DNA of 64,000 nucleotides, taken from contig JAIUPT010000030.1 of NCBI GenBank assembly GCA_022315425.1, positions 310,001 to 374,000 on the forward strand, written 5' to 3'. Made by a program: the position numbers and the translations under genes. Shown here in pieces: positions 45,872 to 58,392 of the stretch (positions are counted from its first letter, which is position 1; every line of letters starts with the position of its first letter). Origin of the DNA: Pseudevernia furfuracea. Lineage: Eukaryota; Ascomycota; Lecanoromycetes; Lecanorales; Parmeliaceae. The notes under the pieces were generated by a model, which was not told the DNA's origin, searched no databases, and saw only the letters and a program-made list of their open reading frames with translations.

Positions 45872-46850
45872 CCCGCACGGAAAAGATTTGTACGGGCGAC
45901 AGCCGCTACCAGTGCCATTCATCCCCAGGCACAGTCCAAAGGGACAGCACCACTCACTCGTGGAATTGTTACTCGCTCTAGCATCAGCGCCGTGCAACAC
46001 CGAGAACTCTGTGCACGAAATTCGGCCTTCATCGGATGTAGCTCGAAGCAGGTGTTGGAACAGCAGCGCGAGAGTTTCCAGCGGGTGCATTCAGCCATAC
46101 CCAGGGAGCAGAGACTTTTGCTAGGGATTGCGTACTTTACACTTTCTCGTGGCCACAGTGTACACGCGAGGCTTTGCCACCAGCGGTTTTTCCATCTGCC
46201 ATCTCTCTTTCATACCGGGCTCCCGCCTGGTACTTTTCATCTTTGGAGATTCTCGATCCTTGCTTCAATCTGGTCGTTTTCGACCTGGGAATTGAAAACA
46301 TCTACTCTGCACATTTGTTCTTCCAAGCAATTTATTGAAGCGAGTTTTCTCGGCGTGTATCCACGAACTGATAGCCACACCGGAGACGCCAGATAATGAG
46401 ACCTGTGCCCCAGCGTCTCCCACAAGCGGGAATTGGGTGAGCGCCGCTCACGCTCACTCTACGCGGGTAAGGGCTGCGAAATCGAGAAAAGTTGTGGAAC
46501 ACTGAAAAGGATCCGACTCTAATCGTGCCACCCACTTACCTCGCCAATTCGGTAAAATGAGCTAAGTGCGTGGCACTACTAGTGTGAATGGCAATGGACA
46601 CGACAGTGGCTCGAGTGGTGGATGCATAGAGTAGTCTATCGCGGCTGTCTGCTATGCGCATATAATTGGTAAGGATCTATCTGTATCAAGTGAAAGCGAC
46701 ACGTAGTCGCGGCGTCAAAACGCAAGAACAGCGGTAGCAGCGAACTGATTCCGAAAGCAAATGCGAATTTAAGATGAACCTTTGAAGTAACCGACTCTCC
46801 GACTTCTTTTCAACACTAATTACTTTAAAGTCTCGTTGACTGGAAAGAAG
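45872..46850. other. Region after the NLR pseudogene without recognisable gene
   Basis: Open frames continue a short way (to about 46396) in protein-like composition and may be the decayed end of the NLR repeats, but no repeat motif could be confirmed. The last part is the 5' flank of the secreted-protein pseudogene. Confidence 0.35.
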
Positions 46851-47930
46851 ATGTTGTTCTTTCAAAATGTATTAAGTCTGGTTTCGACCGCTTCAGCGGC
46901 AGTCTTGCAACCTTTGCAGCTCATAAACAGCCAGTCCCTATATCCCTATGAGGTTGCCCCCGGATCCGAAGGCATTCTGGCCTCTAATGTAAATGCTTAA
47001 TCAACTGACTCTCCCGTCGAATTCACCGCAATGAGGCCCCAGTGCAACGCCGAGGTATTCGGTTCCAATCTAAACATCGCAAGCTGCAGGTCTGCCTTCG
47101 AAGACGTCGGCCCCACAACCCGTGGGTCCTGCGTTCAAGCGGAGACACTGGCGGGTTGCCTTATAGAAAGCTTAGTGGTGACTAGTAACCATTGATGCGA
47201 TTTTCCGGCAATCAGCATCCCCCTCGTCGTCATATCGAGTAGGAGGGCTGCTCTTGCTTACTTTGATCTCTGCAGATGATGGACTTTGCAGCTTCGAACT
47301 CTTGCTTATACAACCATATTCAGTGGCGCACGTATCCATCAGCAAAATCAAGGACCCCGCGCAGGTTCTCTTCAATCGCTGTGCGGCTCCAGGGACAGCC
47401 TCAAGACCAGCTGAAGGCGGCGTTGTGACTCGGGTAGTTGCGTTTCATCCGGCAAATAGAAGACTGCCCTGGAGACAGCCCAATGATCCAAACGCAGAAA
47501 GCAGGCTGACCGGATGCACGAGGCGACAATCGGCTCGCTGTCGTGGTGAAGTCAAACTTTTATCCTAACGTCCGCTGCGAAACCGTGCCTGGCTCCCTGC
47601 GTACGAGTTTTGTTATCCATCAATAGATGCTTAAGTACAGACCTATCGTAGATGGTATGGACGCGTCGCAGACGATGCAGGTGTTTGGACCAGCTTCAGA
47701 TCCAGATGTCACGGTCGCATTGCCTGATGCTTTTGATGGCCGTGAGTTCGATCGCTACATTTTTGAAGATCGCTAATGATTGATGAGATGCTGGCGGATG
47801 GTAGATGCGTGTTCGACAATGGATCTTCGGATTCGGCCAGTTGGTACAGTCTGTGGGAAGAAGTGTCAGCAATTTATTCTATGTGCGTGATCCAGGGCAA
47901 AATTGGGACGTCAGTGGGGCTTGGTATGTT
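46851..47930 (+). pseudogene. Decayed secreted cysteine-containing protein gene
   Basis: The ATG at 46851 starts a signal peptide (MLFFQNVLSLVSTASAAVLQ) and a short mature start. After a break, the coding pattern reappears in other frames. CNAEVFGSNLNIASCRSAFEDV lies near 47045 (LNxxSCxxA pattern), then a frame ending in TGA near 47195. SADDGLCSFELLL ... ISKIKDPAQVLFNRC lies at 47270-47380. VVVKSNFYPNVRC lies near 47560, MQVFGPASDPDVTVALP near 47690, and SWYSLWEEVSAIYSMCV near 47850. The order fits a fungal secreted family with a repeated layout of Cys, DGxC, Y-x-PxVxC and SWYxLWxA...C elements, present here as two partial tandem units. At least three frame breaks and one stop make it a pseudogene. 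No function is known to me; an effector-like role would be speculation. Confidence 0.6.
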
Positions 47931-47988
47931 TTTTGTCTTTTATTGTAGGACTTATGCTCAATTATTCATAAATTCTTTGCTTAGGTAG

Positions 47989-49022
47989 TAGAGGGAACTT
48001 AAGGATGAACCTACATTTCCACCTTTGATAGGAGAACTTTATATCTTTCGGTAAATCGGTCAGTGTGCAATTCGCGATAGTGGTGGATGGCGCTGTACTG
48101 TCGTCCTTTCGGGGCCACTTTGCTTCCGCGAGGGTAATTCTTGAGCTAACTTCGCACGGCATAACCCATCATCGGAGTGAAATCAAGGATTACTGAATCG
48201 ACTTATTGGGGCAGCGAAACACAAGCTAGAAGATTTTGTTCTGACAATGAATGTTGAAGTGCATTTCATCTTGGGTTGAGAGGAATTTTGATAAGTTCCT
48301 TAAGCAATTACATACTTGTGTACATTCAAGGAGATCAGAAACAGGAGAGGTACATCGATGATTTAATAATGGGAGATAAAGGGAGTAAGGCACTGATAGA
48401 TCTAAACAACAGCTTGCATCAGTGGGAGTGTGGGTTAATGAGTCTCATAAGTTTTCATAGTAATTCCAGGAAGATCTGTCAGCATTGGAGATACAGGGTA
48501 AACGCGAGCAGCGTATATAAGGTACCTACTCTGGACCAGCCCAGGGCTCTTCATTAGATCTCGTCTCTTCCAGAGCCACAGCAAGGGTTTTACACTCCCC
48601 ACATACGACTGTTCCTACATAGCTACTACTCCATGTCCATGCCGCATAGGCGAGAGCTTCTCAGCGCTGTGGTACAATGTTTACCTGTCTAGCCTATAAC
48701 ATGCCTTTTCAGGCTGCTAACCCCGGCGTTGGAGGGATGAGCGGACGTCAAAGGCCTTGGCATTTCTACGTCTTTGTTTGCACCCACAGCCACCACAGCG
48801 GAGATGCCAAGCCACCGCTAAGAACTTACCTTTTGAGATGAAGGCTCAAAGAAAAAGGAAGTCGCGAATAATTGTGAAATACTTATAGTATTCTTGAACT
48901 TAGGTATTTGAATCATCTATTCTTTGTCTTAGGCCTCTCCTTAGTAGTCTAGTTGGCACCAAAACCTTCTCGGAACCCACTGTTTCCGCTGTACTACGAT
49001 GGGCAGGCAACCTTAGCTTGAA
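47989..49022. other. Intergenic region before the myotubularin gene
   Basis: No gene was recognised. An open frame at 48276-48557 lacks features. The AT-rich and TATA-containing stretch near 48510 and the region up to 49022 probably hold the promoter of the phosphatase gene. Confidence 0.4.
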
Positions 49023-51376
49023 ATGGAGAGAACACGAATTGCGAAGGTGGCCTTCAGCTTTATATTGATGCTGGAGACAAAGCTAACCATTTTCAGGTAG
49101 ACGACGTCAAGCTTGTCCGTCGGGGCGAGCAAGTTGAAGGATCCCTACATCTGACACCCCACCACCTCATCTTCTCGCATACGCCTCCTACCGCAGAGGA
49201 AGCTAACGCCAAACCTCGAGAACTATGGATCACCTACCCAATCATTCATACATGTGCCCTACGCCCAGCTCCACCAGCCTCTCATCTACCGTCTTCGATA
49301 CGGCTACGATGTAGGGACTTCACTTTTGTCTGCTTCTGCTTCGCAGATGAGAAGAAGGCACGAGACGTGTATGATAGCATCAAGGCGTGGACTTGCAAAT
49401 TGGGCAGGATAGAAAAGTTGTACGCGTTCAGCTACCAGCCACAGCGGCCTGAGAGGGAAGTCAATGGGTGGAACGTGTACGACGCAAGAAGGGAATGGAG
49501 AAGACTGGGTGTTAGTGAGAAGAGTACAGAGAAAGGGTGGAGGATATCGAACATCAATACAGATTACGCAGTATGTTCGCAGTATTTGGAGAACCCTGAG
49601 CCGAGTCTCACAGCTGTCTAGTTCTCATCAACTTACCCTGCTCTACTCGCTGTACCAACATCAATATCCGACAATACCCTCAACTACGCGGGCAGATATC
49701 GCTCGCGTGTACGTCTACCTGTATTGACATACTTACATCCAATCAACAACTGCTCCATCACAAGATGTGCTCAGCCGCTGGTGGGAGTCCGAGGAAACCG
49801 AAGCATCCAAGATGAAAAGCTTTTGCTTGCAATATTCTCCACTTCACATTCAGATTCAAGCTCGTCAGAGCCGCCTTCCAGACCTCGGAGTCCTCAATCT
49901 CTTCGATCGAGCGAAGGTGACATTGGATCACAGGGGTCCGACCCTCCGCCCACAGATGCTGAAACACTCGAAGATGAAATGATCACTCGTACAGCAAGCG
50001 ATGACAAGGGTGAGCCAAAGGTGTACGGAGCGCAGCAGCACAATCTTATAGTAGACGCTCGGCCCACCGTGAACGCTTTGGCAATGCAAGCTGTGGGATT
50101 AGGCTCCGAGAACATGGACAATTACCGCTTCGCAACGAAGATCTATCTAGGAATTGACAATATTCACGTTATGAGGGAATCGCTCAATAAGGTTATCGAT
50201 ACATTGAAGGAATCGGACGTGACGCCCTTGGCACCAAATCGAGAAGCGCTGGCGAAAAGCCATTGGCTAAAGCATATCGGCGGGCTACTTGATGGGGCGG
50301 GAATCATTGCTAGACAAGTGGCTCTCCAACATTCACACGTCCTTATACACTGCTCTGATGGATGGGATCGAACAAGCCAGCTCAGTGCTCTCGGTCAGCT
50401 CTGTCTTGATCCCTACTACCGTACTCTCGAAGGCTTCATCGTTCTTGTAGAGAAGGACTGGTTATCATTCGGTCACCAATTCAATCACCGGTCCGGGTTT
50501 CTGTCCAGCGAAAAATGGTTTCACATCGAGAATGAACGAGTAGGCGGAGATGGCAACAAGCAGCCAAGCTTAGTCGGACAGAACAGCGGCGCAGGTCAGG
50601 CTTTGGAGAACGCCTTGTTGAGCGCCAAAGGTTTCTTTAACAAGGACAACAAAAGCAGAGATTCTATCGTCAATTCCGATGGCGAATTGCAGCCATACGA
50701 CATGTCACCGACCTCCAAGAGAAGCGTTGCTCCAGGCAAAGGAAAGGCAAGCGACAAAAGCACCACTAAGGTCAAAGAGACTAGTCCAGTCTTCCACCAG
50801 TTTCTCGACGCTACTTACCAATTGCTCCATCGCCATCCTACTCGGTTTGAATTCAATGAACGTTTTCTTCGTCGCCTGCTTTATCACCTCTATTCTTGCC
50901 AATATGGTACCTTCTTGTACAACAATGAGAAAGAGCGTGTTGAAGCCCAAGTCAGTGAGAAGACGAGAAGCGTTTGGGACTACTTTTTAACCCGAAAAGA
51001 ACAATTCATAAACGAGAAATACGATGCAACGATTGATGATAATGTCCGAGGTCGAGAACGACTAGTTTTGCCAGGGACTGGTGAGCTTAGATGGTGGCAT
51101 GAACTATTTGGCCGGACTGATGCTGAAATGAATGGTTCTACGAGGACCACGAGAAACCGCGCTCAGGGCGATACCCTTGTGGATTCCACAGTGCTCACCG
51201 GGGTTGAAACAGCCGATAATTCTGTTGGGGCTGGAGCACCGGGGAAAGCATTACCAAACAGTGATGCTTCCACCTTGTCAGCTTTGGCTGCTGGACTTGG
51301 AGGATTGGGCATGAGCAAGAGCAGGGCGGATGAGCCATCGAGCCTGAAGCGCGAGATGGAAGTTGAAATGCAGTGA
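49023..51376 (+). CDS. YMR1: Myotubularin-related phosphoinositide 3-phosphatase, three exons
   Basis: It dephosphorylates PI3P and PI(3,5)P2 on endosomal/vacuolar membranes. The ATG at 49023 starts METRT-like short exon 1 (MERTRIAK). An intron leads to VDDVKLVRRGEQVEGSLHLT, a PH-GRAM domain with LIFSHTPP and ELWITYPIIH. A second intron (GTATGT...TCTAG near 49571-49620) leads to FSSTYPALLAVP and LTYLHPINNCSITRCAQPLVG. The catalytic loop is HVLIHCSDGWDRTSQLSAL (Cx5R, near 50355). GFIVLVEKDWLSFGHQFNHR and RRLLYHLYSCQYGTFLYN follow. The C-terminus is Ser/Gly-rich with no FYVE domain, as in yeast Ymr1. No lesion was seen. Confidence 0.92.
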
Positions 51377-51711
51377 CAGCTCTCGCAGCTCAATGAGGTC
51401 GATGTATTCTAAAGCGTTCTAGCATTCATAGCGTGGCACTTTACTTATCTGGTATGACATCACAGCGTAAGTGAATGAACTTTACTTTACCAGATCTACT
51501 GTCAGCAGTAAAAGGAGAGGATGGCCGGCCCCCTAAATATATGTAAAATAGAACACTAGCGGTAATTTTCTTTCAAAATTTTAGCGAACTTAGCGCACAC
51601 GACAATTCAGCACCTCGTGAATGCTCGAGCATGAACCCACTTACCTTCTCAAACTGTCACGCTCTTTGAGGATATCCGACAATTCAAGCTGATCAAAAGC
51701 ACTCAGTCAAG
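51377..51711. other. Promoter region of RPS12
   Basis: The region between the YMR1 stop and the eS12 start. A pyrimidine-biased leader leads to ATG at 51712. No gene here. Confidence 0.5.
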
Positions 51712-52306
51712 ATGGTATACCCCCTTCCATTCCTCCTCGCATCAGTGGGACGACGATGTGTGTGACGTACAATGGCACGAGCCCATAGCTAACACTTCCT
51801 CACCACTCTAGTCGGACGGAGAAGAGCCCACCTCACCCACCCCCGCCGAAGACCCCCAAACCACTGATGTCGCCGCCGACGCGCCTGCCGCCGGTGGCAG
51901 TTCTCAAATGGTGAGACTTTGCATCCCCCAAACATCCCCTCCAGCCAACCACTCGCCCTTCCCCCGCCCTTGCTTCTCCATCCCAAAAACGACCCACCTC
52001 CCCCACCCCAACCCCATCGCATCACAAACCTCCCGGAAACTAACGCCGCCCAACCCGCCAGACTACCCTCGAAGCCCTCAAAGGCGCCCTGAAGCTCGCG
52101 CTCATCCACGACGGCCTCGCCCGGGGGCTCCGCGAGGCCTCCAAGGCGCTCGACAGGCGACAGGCGCACATGTGCGTGTTGAACGAAGGGTGCGAGGAGG
52201 AGGCGTACAAGAAGTTGGTGGTGGCGTTGTGCGGGGAGCATTCGATCCCGTTGATCAAGGTGGCCGATGGGAAGATGTTGGGGGAGTGGGCTGGGTTGTG
52301 TGAGTG

Positions 52307-52343
<37 letters not shown>

Positions 52344-52608
52344 TTCCTTCCTTTTTGGTGCTTTTGGTTCATTCATTCCATCCCTCCATCCATTCATCCA
52401 TTATTCATTGGTGGATGGTTTGGACTGGGGCAAATTGGGGGATGCGGGCTGATGGGATCCTTGGGGCGGGGGGAATACAGGTGTGCTTGACCGCGAAGGC
52501 AACGCCCGAAAAGTCGTCAACTGTTCCTGTGTCGTGGTGCGGGATTGGGGCGAGGAGAGCCAGGAGCGGTCCATCTTGCTCAACTACTTCCACACTGAGC
52601 AGCAATAG
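51712..52608 (+). CDS. RPS12: 40S ribosomal protein eS12, four coding exons
   Basis: An L7Ae-fold ribosomal protein of the small-subunit beak. The first coding exon is only the ATG (51712-51714), directly followed by the intron donor GTATAC. Exon 2 (51812-51910) gives SDGEEPTSPTPAEDPQTTD, an acidic start. Exon 3 (52062-52299) gives TLEALKGALKLALIHDGLAR, GLREASKALDRRQAHMCVL, EEEAYKKLVVALCGEH and IPLIKVADGKMLGEWAGL. Exon 4 (52481-52608) gives CVLDREGNARKVVNCSCVVV and the end ILLNYFHTEQQ. The lengths sum to 155 residues in frame, normal for eS12. The third intron contains a microsatellite. No lesion was seen. Confidence 0.95.
52307..52352 (+). repeat. CTTT/TTCC microsatellite in the third eS12 intron
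   Basis: About eight CTTT units (52307-52340) pass into TTCC units (to 52352). A looser CCAT/TCCAT-rich stretch follows to about 52405. All of it lies inside the intron 52300-52480 and serves as part of an unusually long pyrimidine region. Confidence 0.9.
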
Positions 52609-53257
52609 AGAGGGCACACATAGACAAGACTCTTTGGTGGATTGGTTGGCTATAAGAAAAGGGAAAAAAGGAAAAATCAGTCGACGGTTGAGAGAACTGA
52701 TGGCCTGAGATGGTGACCATGTTGGTGGGTTGAAGCGGTTGAAAATGGAAATGCAAACATAGGCTTTGAGATTCGAAGAGGGTTTTAGATCATTTGTCTT
52801 CTTCGATGCTGCTTGACGGAGGAGGCTGCTTGCATAGATGGCACCTAAAATGGAACTTGTATTCTACTTTCTTGAAACACATCTCAATGTCAGGCTGCAT
52901 TGCAAATCCAGGCATTTGGCTCTGGCTTTGCTTTTATCCTTAAAAGGATATGGTAGAGTGATTGCTAAAGGACAGGGCTCTTCCTGAAGGACCAAAAGTC
53001 ATCATTGTGATCCTTAGTTGACGGCATTGCATTCAAGAGAGCTTCGTAAAGCGCGGTTGATGTATAGAGCCATATGTACAGCACTCCTGTCCAAGCTCGA
53101 GCGAGAGCATGATGTACATAAACGATACGGTGTCACGAGAGCCACAGCCATCCAACGCTCACGAGGACATCATAACCAGCAACACAAGCGTATTCCCAGC
53201 GTAGCATTGCCCATATGATCATTCCACGTCTCATCCACCCCTGCCGATACCTCTTCC
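52609..53257. other. Convergent 3' flanks of RPS12 and the HOS4-like gene
   Basis: Untranslated sequence. A 66-codon open frame at 53018-53218 has no supporting features. Confidence 0.45.
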
Positions 53258-56200
53258 TCAACGATATCCGTTCGTCATGCTCCCATTCATAATCGGACTC
53301 GCTGCCGCCTCCTGCTTTACAACCTCTTCTCCACCACCACCGCCACCACCACCACCATCACCACCACCAGGCCTGTCCCATGTACCTCCTCTTCCGAATG
53401 GGAATTCATGTAAGACCATCGCTCTCGTACCCAGTTTTATTCCAGCGAGGTGCTGGTGTCTCGGTACGATATCCATGAAGTCAGATAGCTTGATCCAGAA
53501 GACGTGTTTCAAGGCGAAGAACTTAGGTCGTGTTCCTTCGTCGAGAATGTAGATTTCGGTTGGGGAGAGGAGGGAGGGAGGGAGAGCTTGGGACATAGGA
53601 TTGCGTAATTGGCGCCAGAGGGAGCCTTGATGGTTCCTCGTGGCAGGGAAGCGGGTCCAGGCGGTGTCTGCGGTGTCCGTTAGACTGGCTACATGGGGAT
53701 ATTCAGAAATGGGACTCACATTGTGGAAGATTCAGATCCTTGATGGCCAATATTGGCGCAGCCTGGATATTCGCAATCCACTTCTCCTCCGCCGTCTGTG
53801 GTTCACAACCAGGATTCAGCTCTTGAGTCGTGACTGTCCGCAAAGGTAGCCATTTCGTAATTTCCTTTGGAGTCCTTGCATCCTCCGGACTTAGCTCGTC
53901 TGCTCTCCTTAAGCCATTGGGTAGGGATTGTCGACGATGTCGTTCAGCCTCCTCTTGTGCTTGCATTCGACGTTTGTTCTCACGTTCTTCCAATTCTCGG
54001 CGCCTACGTTCTTCACCTTCTTTGCGTAATCTATCCTGCTCCATTCGCCGTTGTTCATCACGCTTCTTCTTGGCGATACGGTTTTCCTCCTCTTCTCGCT
54101 CAATTTGTAGCTGTCGCTGTTCCTCTTCGGCTCGACGTTGAGCTTCAAGGCGGGCGTCCTCTTCGTCCCGGGCAATGCGAGCTTTCCGTTCAGCTTCCTC
54201 CCTCTCAGCTTGAGCTTTCCGTTCTAATTCGGCTTCAGCCTGCCGTCGCTTCTCAGATTCGATTTCTTCAAGTCGCTCCTCCTCCTCTTCCTGTGCAGCT
54301 TGGCGCTCACGCTCATGGTCTAGCCTTTCCTGACGCAACACGTCTTCTTCCACTTGTCTTTGTGCTCGCATATCGTCTAATTCTGGTGGTTGATGTTGCT
54401 GAAGCGCTTGATCTATACTATTCACGGGCGAAATAAGTGTGGAATGTATCCTAGGCTCGATTGGAGACTTTGTCACGGGCGAAGCAGTATTGCTACCCAT
54501 AAATGCAACCGGCGCCGTACCTTGAGATACAGAAGGAGATGGGTTGGTTGTAGGACTTGCGATCATATGTGCTACCATCGCCGGACCCGGTTGAAATGAG
54601 CGATCACGATCTTGGTCAGTTGCGTTGCCTTGGGAGTCAATTCGTCGTTTTTTCTTTCTGACTGCCTCTGTCGTCTCAGGTAGATCGGTTTTGCTGGCTT
54701 GAGGGCTAACACTCATACGATGACGCTTCTTGCCAGCTTCGCTCTTGAAATTTGCTGGCTCTTCGGACGATGCCTTGCTGATCTTCGCGGTAGATTCAGA
54801 GGCGTCACTTGATTTCCTCTGTCGCCCCGAGACGGAGTCACCTGATATGCGTCTGATTGGGTCGTCCCTTGCTCCGGCAACCTGACTTCCCCTCCGTTTT
54901 AGATCCTTGTCAGTCTTGAAATCGTTGCCAGACATCAATCTGCGCTTGGGTTTTAGGCTGTCCGCACGATTGGTTGCAGGACGTGCAACATCGCTATTCG
55001 ATTTGCTCTCTTTATGCTTAGCCTTCGGAAGTCCCAAGGCGTCTGAGTCTCGGTCTGACGCGTTGGCTGAGTCATGTTGCTTTTTGAGTTCGTCACCCAG
55101 ATGTTTTGATCCTGTTCCCTTTTGTGAAGATTCCTTTCTGACCCCTTCCGTTAGATCATCATCGGGTCGAGGCTTAGTCCTTCGTACCTTCCTCGAGTCG
55201 TGCGGAGAAGAGGACGGTTCAGACGAATGCTTATTCGAATCGGCTCGCTTCGGGCGGACCTTGCGTGGCGAGTTGTTGTTGCTTCTACGGCCTCCATTTG
55301 ATCTGTAGTTGTCATAAGCCTCTTTCAGAATGTCGTATTCTTCTTGCCATTCTGAGCCTTGTCTCTCTTTGGATATTTCGTAGTACGTAAGGTCTCTAAA
55401 TCGTCGACGAGTTGGATCAAAGCCAGGCTGGCTCAACAGCAACTGTATCACGCTGATGTTGCCTCGGCCAATGGCCGCCAGCATAGGAGTGCTATATGCA
55501 GGCTTAAACTCTCCTGAGCGTAAAGGTTCAGGGTCCGGATCTGGATTCCCAATAGCCATCATCAGGTTGAGTACCCCATCATGTCCACCACGCGCTGCTG
55601 CAAGAACCGCTTCAGTATCAACCTTTGGACGCATCTTAAGAATGTGATCAACGATAGTCTCATCTCCTTTGCCAGCGGCATCGCGAAGTCTTTCTGGGGT
55701 TGGATTGACCCAGAGAAGTGCATCGTCGGTCGGTTGACTCCTTGCTGTCCTCCTTCTTACTCCTGGGGGCGGGGGAGGTGGACTTCTCGTGGGACTGGCA
55801 CCTGAAGCGCCCGTCGAAGACATTTCAACATCTCTTGAACCAGTACTATGCCTGTGGTGGTCCTCTGAAGGTCTCCGTAGTGATTCTTTCTCTTTTTTGC
55901 TTGCTAATAGGGCCTCCCGTATATCCTCCGCTTCCTCATCGTCGGCGGGGATCAATTCCAAAGGTTCTTGTCCCTTCGCGTTCTTTTGTCTTGGGTCCAG
56001 TCCCGCCTTGAGCAGCAGCCTCACAACCTCTAGATGTCCGTTCTCAACCGCGTCAATGAGAGGCGTATCCTTGTCGATGTTCTTAGAAGTGGTGTCGCAG
56101 CCAGCATTTAAGAGAAGTTGGACGACCTCAACGTCTCCCTCGAGGGCAGCGATCTGTAGTGGTGTGTTTCCGGCATTGTCGGGCACGTCGATGTCCTGCG

Positions 56201-57257
56201 GTCTTTCATTCAACCATTTCTCTGCTTCAATCGCATCCTGGGCACAGGCCCTTGCAAGTAATGTGCGCCCACTCCGGTCCCGATTTTTCTTATGCGATAT
56301 TGACAGCTTAGCCGGTGACATTGCATGACCGTCAGCTGAAGTGATCTTCTGCAGGTGATGACGACTGTGAATGGAGCTGCTATCATCAGAATCAGGGTGA
56401 GTGTCTTCAGAGGCCTTTCTTCGACGCTCCACGTGTAAAGGCGCTGGGACTTTCCTTCGCTTGGTCACGCCATTGGGGTGAGAGTTTGTTGAATGTATTG
56501 ATCGTGCCCTGTGATTGTTACGTGAAGGTGGGGACTCGGATCGATGGGCGGGTCCGTCGAAATGTGTTGCACTTCGAGTTTCGCGTCGCTTTTGTGGATT
56601 CGCCGGTCGGGCTTCTCGATCACTCTTTCCTGCTTGGCGACGATTATGAGCGCTGTCACTTCCACTCCTTTGCTTCTTAGCCCGTCCTTCCAGCTGATGA
56701 GTGACCTCTTCAAACGGAGGAGATGATCGCGATCGATCAGACGCAGTGTCAGTTGCCTTGGAAGAATGTACTGCTTGAACTGGTGATGAAATGGTAGAGC
56801 TGAGGTTGCTCGAATTTCCGGTGTCTGGAACATCACCACTCCCCTTTTCTGGTATCGTCCTTTTTCGTTTCAACGATGGCTTACGACCGTTCTCCTCTCT
56901 GCTTCCTTCACGTTGATCTTCTCGTATTGTTGGAAGGTTGTCCGACTGCCCATTGGCTATAGGTTCTGCTACGCTGGCTTCTTCCAGCTTGATAGCCTTG
57001 CTGATCTTCTGTTCCGCATCCTCCTCTTTTCCAGACAAGACCACTGTCTCTGCTTCAGAATCGCTCTTGTCCATTGCCGAATCACCATTGCTGCGAATGG
57101 TAGGGGCTCCATTGATCTGTGCAGTCGCAGGAGACGATGCGGAATCTCGAGGGTCTAGAGCTGCTGCTACATTGTGTGTTTGTTCAGCCTGGTCTGCTTG
57201 TGTCACGGCCTCACCAGAGTCAACAGGCTTCGAAATCGCCAATGGATCATCATTCAT
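53258..57257 (-). CDS. HOS4: Large ankyrin-repeat, coiled-coil protein, HOS4-like (Set3 histone deacetylase complex)
   Basis: A two-exon gene with ATG at 57255-57257. Residues about 1-330 are acidic/basic low complexity with many Ser, Asp and Arg. Ankyrin repeats lie at about 335-430 (GRTLLARACAQDAIEAEKWL, DNAGNTPLQIAALEGDVEVV, DKDTPLIDAVENGHLEVVRL). A further ankyrin-like block is near 540-640. There is a long charged region, then a strong Glu/Arg-rich coiled coil (about 960-1120), and a conserved end EITKWLPLRTVTTQELNPGC. A GT-AG intron (53654-53704) joins LPQ to TAWTRFPATRNHQGSLWRQL and a C-terminal domain ending in a Gly-rich run. The layout is that of fungal HOS4/Set3C ankyrin subunits, probably nuclear. 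The total is about 1320 residues. No lesion was seen. Confidence 0.8.
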
Positions 57258-58392
57258 ATCGATCTCTCTCTGTATCTGGCCAGAATGAATCTCATGTTGG
57301 GCCGTTGTGCCTTCGAGTCCTGTTGCCTTGTCCTATGCGCAGACAAGCAACCAATCGTTTTTCTTTATCAACGCGAGGCTATCGATGCGCTCAACCGACA
57401 GTAACCTTCTCTTCGAGCCTAGCTTTGAATGCTTTTAGCGACAATGTGAGTTGTTCCTTTGGAGGCTGTCTAAAGTTGTGATGTTTGCAATTGATTGTTG
57501 AAATTCTCCGGTCGCACTTCTCTGGGGACTTCACTCTGGGCGGAATAGGGGCGGCAACTCTTGCCGAGTCTTAGCATGAAACTGAGGGGCTGCTCCCCCT
57601 TTACTTTGCCAACATTAATGAATTAAGACCGCAACATTCCTACACTCCTACTACAGAATCGTCATTCACATCACGCCTTGATCTTCTTACACGGAGAGTC
57701 ACCTCAGTTCCACCAGAATACCCCAAATTGACGACGCCTTCCAATACTGGACTCAGACAGCCCACACCAAAGCAGAAGCCCAAGCTCTTGCAGCTAGGAT
57801 TGGCCTTGAGATTCCCCAAGGCACCATGCGTGGGTTTTAATCAGGCCTGATATAGCCAACCCGTCGGCTTGTTATCTCAGGAGAAACCACACCCGCGAAC
57901 ATGGCTACCTTGTTGGGTCCCTGTTGGCAGAATGGAGCAAGCAATGCCGCATGTATGTTCTCATGTCTCCTCCACAAGGCTCCTCAGCGGAAGCTATAGG
58001 GGGTTCCAGGACGAAGGGAGCGTGAGGTGGACGCCCAGGCTGCCCAGTGCAGAAGAGGAGGAAGCTCTAAGAAAGCAGCGAGATTTCAATAGGATGATCG
58101 AGGAGCAGGGCCTTTAAATACCATTCGGAACAAGCATGACATACAATGCAAGGGCTTGGGATCTTTTGCGTCAAGTGCCATTATGGCTTAAAGGCACCGC
58201 AATGGCCGGAGAAGAATTTGCAGTCAAGTCGGTACTCTCTGTTTGGATGCTGTGTGTTTGATGTCTTTCAGAGCCAGGAAGATCCTGCCAGGACAAATAC
58301 ACTAATTCAGTACACCATGCCGAAGTCGAACAACATCGTTAGACCCCCAGCTTGCTACACACTTAAGGGCCCGTCACACGGTGTCCGCATGT
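57258..58392. other. Intergenic region with one weak open frame
   Basis: An 82-codon plus-strand frame at 57869-58117 ends with EEEEALRKQRDFNRMIEEQG, a helix-forming tail. A second frame upstream (57720-57840) reads PSNTGLRQPTPKQKPKLLQL. They might be exons of a small gene but I recognise no family, and no splice arrangement was convincing. Otherwise the region holds the HOS4-like promoter. Confidence 0.3.

Noticed and set aside
51908..52303. A 131-codon frame over the eS12 gene
   Set aside because: It overlaps the eS12 exons in another frame and reads through an intron. The eS12 exons are unambiguous.
57869..58117. A small plus-strand gene of 82 codons
   Set aside because: No family, no convincing splice partner and no signal. 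It is mentioned only in the region entry.
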